Assembly: GCF_003350205.1 (NCBI RefSeq)
Contig: NZ_QLLC01000020.1
Span: forward strand, 1 to 64,000
Direction of reading: 5' to 3'
DNA from: Brevundimonas bullata
GTDB taxonomy: Bacteria; Pseudomonadota; Alphaproteobacteria; Caulobacterales; Caulobacteraceae
Length of the DNA stretch: 64,000 nt
Shown: in pieces, positions 45,908 to 53,448 of the stretch
How the letters are laid out: the number at the start of each line of letters is the position of its first letter
Position numbering within the stretch: the stretch's first letter is position 1
Made by a program: the position numbers and the translations under genes
Notes under the pieces: generated by a model
What the model saw: only the letters and a program-made list of their open reading frames with translations
What the model was told of the DNA's origin: nothing
Database searches by the model: none

Positions 45908-46330
45908 CTATCTCTTTGAGCGTTCGGCCAGACTGATCATGAACGCCCGGATCAACGGGTCCTTGGAGCCAACGTCCTGATAATCGGGAGCATGCTGATC
46001 AATCAACCTCAGGCGACTATCTTGGATGATGTTGTCCCCGAAGGCGTCCTGGATCAGCTTGATCGCTTGTCTCTGCTGAGAGATCTTTCCGTTCGCCGCG
46101 TCGATGAAGATGCGGTAGTAAATGGCCTGATCCAGGGTCATTTTCTTGACCCCGCCTGGCGTTTTCACTGGGATTTTGATCCGGGCGATCGCACGCACGT
46201 CACGGCCTTGCTGGCTCGGGATTTGCGCTTGCGGGACCTTGCGCGGACGCCCCTTCGGATTCCCCGACCTGCCAGGCTTGAACCGCGTATCTTTGGCCGG
46301 ATTATTGGGGGCCTCGGGATGGTCGGTCAT
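45908..46330 (-). CDS. DUF5681 domain protein
   Basis: The product (140 aa) has the DUF5681 N-terminal motif TRFKPGRSGNPKGRPRK, a basic patch, then a helical part (ALIDQAIYY-like MTLDQAIYYRIFIDAANGKI). This domain usually appears in prophages and islands next to methyltransferases or terminases; its role is unknown. Its start overlaps the methyltransferase stop (ATGA). Confidence 0.85.
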   Translation of the reverse strand: MTDHPEAPNNPAKDTRFKPGRSGNPKGRPRKVPQAQIPSQQGRDVRAIARIKIPVKTPGGVKKMTLDQAIYYRIFIDAANGKISQQRQAIKLIQDAFGDNIIQDSRLRLIDQHAPDYQDVGSKDPLIRAFMISLAERSKR

Positions 46331-47658
46331 GCCGCGCCCTCCTCGGCTTGCTGGCTCGCCCTCACCTCGGCGACGTCAGCGAACACCCGGCCATCCCCCT
46401 CAAGCGTCGCCTGAAGCTTGGCCCTTTCACTGAGGCGGCGGATGATGACGTCGCAATAGAGCGGATCGATCTCGACGCCGCACCCGCGGCGGCCGGTCCG
46501 GTGCGCCGCCAGAAGGGTGCTGCCAGAGCCCGCAAAGGGATCCAGCACGATGTCGCCACGGCGCGAGCAGTCGCGGATGGCGTCCATGATCATGGCGACA
46601 GGCTTCACGGTGGGGTGATCGGCCAGGTCCTCGTCCCGACCGGCGCCGAAACTGTTGGCTCCGGCATAAGCCCAAACATTGGTCCTATACCGGCCGTGCC
46701 GCCCGAGCTCCACGTTGTTCACGTGCGGCGCTCGGCCGTATTTGAAGACGAGCACCAGTTCATGCGCCGATCGATAGAGCGAGCCCATGCCCCCGTTGGT
46801 CTTGGTCCAGACGCAAAGGTTTTTCAACTCGCTGTAGGCGGCGGTTCCCGCCTGCAGAATCTCGGGCAAATGGCGCCAGTCCATGCAGTGGAAATGGATG
46901 GATCCCTCCGTCGACGCCTTGGTCACCTGTGTGAAGACCCGAAAGAGGAAGTTAGCGAATTCTTGGCTGGCCATCTCTCCCGACGCCATAGCGAACTCTC
47001 GATGCTGGGCCTTTCCCAACCCGGAAACATGGCCTGCGATGGGGAGATTGTATGGCGGATCAGCGAACACCATCCCCGCCTTCTCCTCGCCGAGGAGTTG
47101 AGCGTAGGTCTCAGTCTGCAACGCATCCCCGCAGATCAGGCGATGACGCCCGATCTGCCAGACATCGCCCGGGCGCGTGACAGCGGGGCCCGCAGCGGAT
47201 GCAGGCACTGCGTCATCGGGGATGCCCTTGGCGACTTCCGTTCCGATGTCGCTGAGAATGGCGTCGATCTCGGGCAATTCGAAACCGGTCAGGCACAGAT
47301 CGAAATCCACATCCAGATCGGCCAGGTACTGGAACTCGACCCCAAGCAGGTTGCGATCCCAGCCGGCGTTCTCCGCCAGTCGATTATCCGCAATGACGTA
47401 GGCGCGCACGTCGGTCTCGCTCATGTCGGCCAGGCAGACCGTCGGGACCTCAGTCAGGCCCAACTGTTTGGCCGCAGCGATCCGGCCATGGCCGGCGACG
47501 ACGCCATCATCCTTGTCGATGAGCACCGGGCTGGCGAAGCCGAACCGCTGGATAGAGCGGGCGATCTGGTCGATCTGCTTTTGACTGTGGGTTCGTGGGT
47601 TTCCAGCGCGTGGCCGCAGGTCGCTAATGGGGCGATATGTGATTTGCAGGTGGGACAT
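46327..47658 (-). CDS. ParB-like domain plus DNA methyltransferase fusion
   Basis: The product (443 aa) begins with a ParB/sulfiredoxin-like domain (residues about 5-110; ISDLRPRAGNPRTHS, VVAGHGRIAAAKQLG). An N6-adenine/N4-cytosine methyltransferase of beta order follows: DPPYN at 200-204 comes before the SAM motif DPFAGSGSTLLAA near residue 395. It likely modifies island or phage DNA. No cognate restriction enzyme is fused; the nearby PD-(D/E)XK protein is a candidate partner. Confidence 0.9.
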   Translation of the reverse strand: MSHLQITYRPISDLRPRAGNPRTHSQKQIDQIARSIQRFGFASPVLIDKDDGVVAGHGRIAAAKQLGLTEVPTVCLADMSETDVRAYVIADNRLAENAGWDRNLLGVEFQYLADLDVDFDLCLTGFELPEIDAILSDIGTEVAKGIPDDAVPASAAGPAVTRPGDVWQIGRHRLICGDALQTETYAQLLGEEKAGMVFADPPYNLPIAGHVSGLGKAQHREFAMASGEMASQEFANFLFRVFTQVTKASTEGSIHFHCMDWRHLPEILQAGTAAYSELKNLCVWTKTNGGMGSLYRSAHELVLVFKYGRAPHVNNVELGRHGRYRTNVWAYAGANSFGAGRDEDLADHPTVKPVAMIMDAIRDCSRRGDIVLDPFAGSGSTLLAAHRTGRRGCGVEIDPLYCDVIIRRLSERAKLQATLEGDGRVFADVAEVRASQQAEEGAA

Positions 47659-47873
47659 AAGGCGTTCCCGTCATGCGCCGGGGCCCGCTGCGTGGATGAC
47701 CCGGCTGTTCAAGAAAGCCATGCCCTGCGAATGCTGAGCATGGGTCTTGATGACGGCGGCATTCAAGCAGGTCGGCCGTCGGACAGCGGTTCGGGGTGGC
47801 GTCGCCTCAGGCAACGCAGGTCTCCGCTGGAGACAATCTATAAATACGTCAAAAGCGCGCGCGGTGAAAGACT

Positions 47874-48311
47874 CTACCGTTGAATCCGCCAGACCTCCTC
47901 CTCCAGCCCCGGCATCGTCAGCTGGAAGATCAGGGTCTCGACCGAGGGGCGATCGTTGGGGAAAATCAGGGCCAGGACCATGAACAAGCCGACATAGAGG
48001 CCAACGACCGGTAAGGCCGTCTTCAAACTCCCGGCCGCCTGGACCAAAGTCAGGCCCGTCTCGCGCCGCCCAAATCCTGGCTGGGCTATCACGACAAGAG
48101 ACGCCGCCAGCGCTAGGATCTTGCCCTGCCAGTTCCAGTCGCCGCCCAGCGGCAGGTTCGGGAACAGGCCGTATCCGTTGGTCAGCATCAGGTCGTTCAT
48201 TAGGACCAGCGCCGCCGCCGCCAACAGCCAGGGCAGGGACATCCGCCCCGGCAGAAGAGCCCCCAGCACGATGCCCGCGCCCAGCATCAGGGCCACTACG
48301 CCCAGATTCCA
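47874..48311 (-). pseudogene. Truncated CPBP family intramembrane protease
   Basis: The frame encodes several membrane helices (ALMLGAGIVLGALL, LPWLLAAAALVLMND, GLYVGLFMVLALIFP) and ends FQLTMPGLEEEVWR followed by three residues and a stop. This is just at the EExxxR motif of CPBP (CAAX-like) proteases, so the second half with the remaining catalytic residues is missing. No normal start is present either: the frame runs upstream through RFHWNLG. The break at about 47880 probably marks the cassette border or an old rearrangement. Confidence 0.65.
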
Positions 48312-48769
48312 ATGAAACCGTCCACGCCGCGCTCCTTGATATCTGCGAACGGGACGATTTCTGCCCCGACCGGTGCGGCGCCCGCTTCTCGAAAGACGGC
48401 GAAACGGATCTCAGAACCCGGCGACCTGGCTCCTCACGCCGCCATCCGCCTCACGCGACTGGAGGGCGCGGCGATATCCTCCACACCAGACGCCGTGCAC
48501 CTTCTTCGAGGGCAGCCTGCATCGGCTCCAAAGGCTTTGGAAGGGTCCTCGCTCGGGACTTTGTCGCCACTTCCGCCTCTTCTCTCCCGCCCGCACTCCA
48601 CTCAGCCGACCAAAGCTGTCCCCACCCTGATACGGGATCAGAAGCTCGTGGACGCATATCTGTCCGGGCCTCCTACCGGCTTGTAGGCAGCAGACCTTGT
48701 CAACGTAGTTCAGAACAGGCGCGCTACCTTTCCGGGAAAGCCGTTGTACGATGGTGTCCGGGAGGCGCT
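48312..48769. other. Non-coding stretch upstream of the Gabija operon
   Basis: No frame here has a convincing start, ribosome-binding site or family match. A TTGTCA at 48697 and GCTACC at 48723 sit at a spacing too long for a confident promoter. GGGAGG precedes the first Gabija gene. Confidence 0.5.
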
Positions 48770-50794
48770 ATGTATCTGTCGAATCTGAAGATTGAAAACT
48801 TCCGGGCGTTCGGCTCCGAAGCCGCGGGCACGTCGCTGGACCTCACGCTGTCGCAGGGTCTGAACCTCCTGGTCGGCGAAAACGACGCGGGCAAGACCGC
48901 CGTCGTCGACGCCATACGCCACCTCCTATGGACCACGAGCCAGGATTTCCACCGCTTGACGGAGGACGACTTCCACGTCGAAGGCGACGAGCGCGCCCGG
49001 GACATGAAGATCACCGCCGTCTTCGAGGGGCTCAGCCTGCTTCAGCGGGCGGCGTTCCTAGAATATCTGACGATCGCCGACGGTGCCGAGCCCTCCTTGT
49101 CGATCTCGTTGCTGGCGCGCAGACAGGACCGCGCTGGCGGGCAGAAGGGCCGCGCGAGCGTCTTTTTCCGCGCTGGGGCCGACGCCAAGGGTCCGCCGGT
49201 CGAGGGTGCCTTAAGAGAGTTCCTGCGCTGCACCTATCTCAAACCGCTCCGGGACGCCGAAGGGGAGCTCAGCGCCGGCAGGAGCTCACGGCTATCGCAG
49301 ATCTTGAAGTCACACCCCGACTTTTCGGAACAGGCAAAAAGCGACTGGTCGGCCGAGGCCCCGACAATCTCGCCCACTACCCTCGTGGGGATCATGAAGC
49401 AGGCGGAACACCTGATCCGCTCCAACAGCGTCGTCCAGGCGGTGCATACCAACATCAACAGCCAGTTCCTCGAGGACCTATCCCTCGGGACAGAGATACT
49501 CACCGCAGCTATCTCCGTGGCCCGCAGCGCCGACCTGCAGCAGATTCTCGAGAAGCTTGAGCTGGCGCTGGACCCCAAGGCCGGCGTCGGCCTCCCGACA
49601 CGGCGCGGCCTCGGACTGAATAACGTCCTGTTCATGGCCACCGAACTGCTGCTCCTCGGCGCGTCCGACGGCATGCCATTACTACTGATCGAGGAACCGG
49701 AGGCCCACCTTCACCCGCAGATGCAGCTTCGCCTGATGGAGATGCTGGAAGCACGGGCCGCGCCTCCCGCATTGCCTCCTCCCTCTCTGGAAGGCGATCC
49801 TCAATCGGAAGCGCATGCGGAACCGAGCGCCACCCTGCCGCCCTCGCCGCTTCCATCGGAGCGGGTTCAGGTCATCGTGACGACCCACAGCCCCACGCTG
49901 GCCTCCAAGGCCGACGTCGAGACGCTGACCCTGATCACCCAACACCAGGCGTTTTCTCTTGCGGCGACCTGCACCCAGCTCGACGCGAGCGATTACTCGT
50001 TCCTGCGCAGGTTCCTGGACGCGACCAAGGCCAATCTGTTCTTCTCCAAAGCGGTCGTTGTCGTCGAGGGCGACGGTGAGAACATCATCCTCCCGGCCCT
50101 TGCCAAGGCGCTGGGGCGGTCTTTCTCGAAGTACGGCGTCTCGGTCGTGAGCGTTGGCCACCGTGGCCTGTTCCGGTATTCGCGGATCTTCCAACGGAAT
50201 GATGAGCGCAAAGTCCCGATCCGGGTCGCGTGTGTGGCGGACCGGGACGTACCGCCCGCGGAGGCCAAGGCCTATGTCCCGCCCCCTCCGCCTCCAAAGG
50301 AGGGCAAGGAGGCGACCCGCAAATTCGCCGACGAGTTCAGCCTCGAGGAGCTCCAAGGCTTCTCGGACAAGCTCCGGGAGCGGGACGGGGAACCGGTCCA
50401 GACCTTCGTCTCCCCCAGCTGGACACTCGAACACGACATGGCGCTCGATCCGGCTTTCCGCCCCCTCGTGCATCGCGCGATCAGGCTGGCGCGGCGCGCC
50501 AAGAATAGCGGGGTGCCGCTGTCGAATCAGGCAGTGGCCCAGGTGCGCACCAAGGCCGACGGAGACCTGGCGGCCTGGACCACCGAGGACCTCAGCCACG
50601 CTCAGATCGCCGCCAAAATCTACGAGCCCCTTTTCGACAAGAAAGCCTCCAAGGCTGAGACGGCCCAATACCTCGCCGACGAGCTTGAGCGCGCAAACCT
50701 GTCTCCGACGGAGCTGGTCGCCCGCCTGCCGGCCTACTTGGTCAGCGCGATTGAATACGTCACGGCGCCGGTCGACATCGAAGAGGCCATATGA
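48770..50794 (+). CDS. gajA: Gabija-type OLD family ATPase/TOPRIM endonuclease GajA
   Basis: The product (674 aa) has an ABC/SMC-type ATPase domain: Walker A GENDAGKT at 36-43, Walker B LLLIEEPEAHLHPQ near 304-316 and an H-loop VTTHSPTLASK near 370. A TOPRIM nuclease domain follows, with AVVVVEGDGENIILP near 428 and VACVADRDVP near 487. This is the class 2 OLD arrangement of GajA, a nuclease triggered when phage infection depletes nucleotides. It is longer than characterised GajA; a Pro/Ser-rich insertion (about 329-366) lies between Walker B and the H-loop. The stop overlaps the helicase start (ATGA). Confidence 0.88.
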   Translation: MYLSNLKIENFRAFGSEAAGTSLDLTLSQGLNLLVGENDAGKTAVVDAIRHLLWTTSQDFHRLTEDDFHVEGDERARDMKITAVFEGLSLLQRAAFLEYLTIADGAEPSLSISLLARRQDRAGGQKGRASVFFRAGADAKGPPVEGALREFLRCTYLKPLRDAEGELSAGRSSRLSQILKSHPDFSEQAKSDWSAEAPTISPTTLVGIMKQAEHLIRSNSVVQAVHTNINSQFLEDLSLGTEILTAAISVARSADLQQILEKLELALDPKAGVGLPTRRGLGLNNVLFMATELLLLGASDGMPLLLIEEPEAHLHPQMQLRLMEMLEARAAPPALPPPSLEGDPQSEAHAEPSATLPPSPLPSERVQVIVTTHSPTLASKADVETLTLITQHQAFSLAATCTQLDASDYSFLRRFLDATKANLFFSKAVVVVEGDGENIILPALAKALGRSFSKYGVSVVSVGHRGLFRYSRIFQRNDERKVPIRVACVADRDVPPAEAKAYVPPPPPPKEGKEATRKFADEFSLEELQGFSDKLRERDGEPVQTFVSPSWTLEHDMALDPAFRPLVHRAIRLARRAKNSGVPLSNQAVAQVRTKADGDLAAWTTEDLSHAQIAAKIYEPLFDKKASKAETAQYLADELERANLSPTELVARLPAYLVSAIEYVTAPVDIEEAI

Positions 50795-52710
50795 TCCCCG
50801 TCGAGATAGCGGATGCAGACATCGACGAGATCGCCGCCTTCATGGGCCGGAACTTCGATGCCGCAGACTGCCGGCAGATCCTCAAGGCGCGCGAGACGCT
50901 CGACGTCCAGGCCGCCCCCGGAAGCGGCAAGACGACGCTGCTGGTCGCCAAGCTGGCCCTACTCGGCGCGCGCTGGTCCCACGCCCGCCAGGGGATCTGC
51001 GTCCTGTCCCATACCAATGTGGCCCGCGTGGAGGTGGAGACGCGCCTCCACCTCCACCCCGCAGGCCGCGCCTTGCTGAGCTATCCGCACTTCATCGGCA
51101 CCATCCAGACCTTCGCCCACCAGTACCTGGCGCTGCCGTATCTAAGGGGTTTGGGGATCACACTCCGCAGCGTCGATGACGCGCGCTTCACAGCCGCGGC
51201 AAGGAGGCTCGTCAAGCTCAACAGCTTCTGGCACGCCAGAAAATATCTTGAGCGCAATCCAAATCGGGCTGAGGGCATCCTGTCTTCACTTACACTTTCG
51301 GGCGCGGATCTGGATCTTACCTGCGGCGAAAGCCTGCCGAGCGAGACGACCGACACCTTCAAGAGCTTCCATAACCTGAAATGGCGGCTCGCCCGCGACG
51401 GCGTCTTTCGCTTCGCAGATATGTTCGCCTTCGCTCAGCGCGCTCTCAGAGAAGTCCCCGGAATCGCAGAAGCCGTAAGCAGTCGGTTCCCTGTAGTGTT
51501 CTTCGACGAGATGCAAGACACTGGCGCCCTCCAGGAGGCCTTGGCCGAGGCGGCTTTCGGCAACCGCTCGACGATCCAGCGCTTTGGGGACTGCAACCAA
51601 GGCATATTCGATAGTTCAGATCATGCCGAGGCGCCAAACAGCTTTCCGGTAGAGGACGCGGTCGACCTTTCTCACAGCCGCCGCTTCGGCCCGTTTATCG
51701 CCGCGGCCGCCTCTACCCTCACGGTCGTTCGCGCCCAGAAGATCGTGGGAAACACCGACCGCGCCGAGAAGCGGCATGCCATCTTCCTGTTCGACCGGTC
51801 CTGCGTAGACCGGGTGCTGCCCGCTTTCGGCGACCATGTGCTCGCGGAATTCCCCGCACCGCTTGCCTACGGGTTCGTCGCCAAGGCGGTCGCGCTGCGG
51901 AAAAAGGGTGAAGGCGCATCCTGGCCGCGCCACCTCGGCGATTACTGGCCGGACTTTGATGCAACCCAGACATCGCGCTCGAACGGCCTGAATACCTTGA
52001 TTGGCTATGTTCGCCGGGCGCGTGCGGTCCTGACGGAAGATGGGGCTCTCCACGCAGCAGCGCCGATCATCTGGGAGGGCGTCACAGCCCTGCTTCACAA
52101 TCACGCCTGCGAGCTCCCGACAGGGGAGTCGATCGGGAAGAAGTCCGTGCTCAGGGCGCTAGATGAGACGGTCCCGGACGCCTCGGCCCGTCTGCTCGCG
52201 GCCGTGCATGAGTGTTGCCTTGGCCCACCGCTCGTCGAGGCGAATTGGAAGACGATCGTCCAGAACCTCGTCACCTCACTGACGCCCTTGATCTCGACAG
52301 CCTCGGCCGCTGACGACTTCCTCATCTGGGATTCAGAGGCGCCGGCGGTCGACGACAAGCCCACCGAACGCCGAAACACCTATGAGCATTTGGGGGACGG
52401 CCGATCGGTCGCGATCGACCTCAACACCATCGCGGGGGTCAAGGGTGAGACGCACGATGCGACACTCGTGCTGACATCTTCCAAGAGCAAGCTGTACGAC
52501 GTCAAGGAGGCGCTGGGCCCGCTTTCGGGCACCGCTGCCGCTAGGGCGAAGACCACCATCCCGCCGCAGCTCATGAACCTCTTTGTCGGGATCACACGAC
52601 CCAAATCGCTGCTCTGCCTGGCCGTCGTCGCCGATCACATGACAGAGCCCCAGAAGACCGCGTTGATCGGCAACGGATGGCTCATCCAGGACCTGCGTGT
52701 GCTTAGATGA
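50791..52710 (+). CDS. gajB: Gabija-type UvrD-like helicase GajB
   Basis: The product (639 aa) is a superfamily 1 helicase: Walker A QAAPGSGKTTLLVAKLA near 41, motif Ia LSHTNVARVEVETRL, motif II FFDEMQDTG near 238, motif III QRFGDCNQGIF, motif IV/V VKGETHDATLVLTS and motif VI MNLFVGITRPKSLLCL. Translationally coupled to GajA by a 4-bp overlap, it forms the standard Gabija pair. It is about 140 residues longer than the founding GajB, with extra sequence between motifs III and V. Confidence 0.88.
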   Translation: MIPVEIADADIDEIAAFMGRNFDAADCRQILKARETLDVQAAPGSGKTTLLVAKLALLGARWSHARQGICVLSHTNVARVEVETRLHLHPAGRALLSYPHFIGTIQTFAHQYLALPYLRGLGITLRSVDDARFTAAARRLVKLNSFWHARKYLERNPNRAEGILSSLTLSGADLDLTCGESLPSETTDTFKSFHNLKWRLARDGVFRFADMFAFAQRALREVPGIAEAVSSRFPVVFFDEMQDTGALQEALAEAAFGNRSTIQRFGDCNQGIFDSSDHAEAPNSFPVEDAVDLSHSRRFGPFIAAAASTLTVVRAQKIVGNTDRAEKRHAIFLFDRSCVDRVLPAFGDHVLAEFPAPLAYGFVAKAVALRKKGEGASWPRHLGDYWPDFDATQTSRSNGLNTLIGYVRRARAVLTEDGALHAAAPIIWEGVTALLHNHACELPTGESIGKKSVLRALDETVPDASARLLAAVHECCLGPPLVEANWKTIVQNLVTSLTPLISTASAADDFLIWDSEAPAVDDKPTERRNTYEHLGDGRSVAIDLNTIAGVKGETHDATLVLTSSKSKLYDVKEALGPLSGTAAARAKTTIPPQLMNLFVGITRPKSLLCLAVVADHMTEPQKTALIGNGWLIQDLRVLR

Positions 52711-52780
52711 GGCCAGCGAGGCGAGCAGTGGAGTTGGTCGGGGCAAGCTTAGAGGTGCCTAGAAGGCGACCTTCCGAGGG

Positions 52781-53332
52781 TCAGCAACGAGTCAGACCTG
52801 CGCACTCGGCATCTGACCGAACCTGCTCGATCCGCCGCTTCACCTTGTAGGCGGTGAAGTTCTTGTCGCGGGTGTTCACCGCCTTGAACTTCGAACCGTC
52901 GATGGCGACGAGGGCCGATCCGAACAGGCCCAACTGTCGGCACAGCACCACGAACTGCGCACAGGCCGCCTGGATCGCAGGGCCATTCTCGCGGCGGAAG
53001 TCGGCGATGGTCTTGTGGTCCGGCGCCAGCCGCCCCGTTAGCCACATCAGTTCGACGTTGCGCTGCGCCTCACGCTCCAGTCGCCGGCTCGACTGCACCT
53101 TGTTCAGGTAGCCGTAGACGTAGAGCTTCAGCAGCATGGCCGGGTGGTAAGCGGGCCGTCCCGTCGCTGCGGGCGTCATCCCCTCAAACCCCAGCCCCTT
53201 CAGATCCAGCTCGTCGACGAAGACATCGACCACCCGGACCGGATTATCCTCGGCCACATAGTCATCAAGACACTCGGGAAGCAGCGTCTGCTGCCGGCGA
53301 TCTGCACCCTGAACGAAGCGGCTCATACCCAC
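52781..53332 (-). pseudogene. IS1182-type transposase, N-terminal fragment
   Basis: The 183 codons match the start of IS1182/IS5-group transposases: RRQQTLLPECLDDYVAEDNPVRVVDVFVDELDL, TGRPAYHPAMLLKLYVYGYLN, SSRRLEREAQRNVELMWLTGRL, and the first catalytic Asp in ALVAIDGSKFKAVN. The frame leaves the family soon after YKVKRRIEQV and stops, so the C-terminal catalytic residues are missing. It separates Gabija from BREX. Confidence 0.85.
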
Positions 53333-53395
53333 CTCCTGCTGACCTCAGAAGGCTAAGCTAATTCGCTCCATACCAAGACGTTTTTACACAGCCTC
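52820..53395 (-). mobile_element. IS1182-type insertion sequence remnant
   Basis: The upstream terminus reads GAGGCTGTGTAAAAACG on the reverse strand (53379-53395), matching IS1182-family ends. The other end and two thirds of the transposase are gone. The left limit is approximate, set where the protein similarity ends. Confidence 0.7.
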
Positions 53396-53448
53396 AGTCA
53401 GGTCCGGCTATTCGCCCCCCCTCCCTCCTTTGCGTATAAGGGCCATTC

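Noticed and set aside
47731-47883. A 50-codon plus-strand frame ending IYKYVKSARGERLYR near the CPBP break
   Set aside because: No ribosome-binding site or family match; it may be the tail of a lost gene at the cassette border but cannot be supported.
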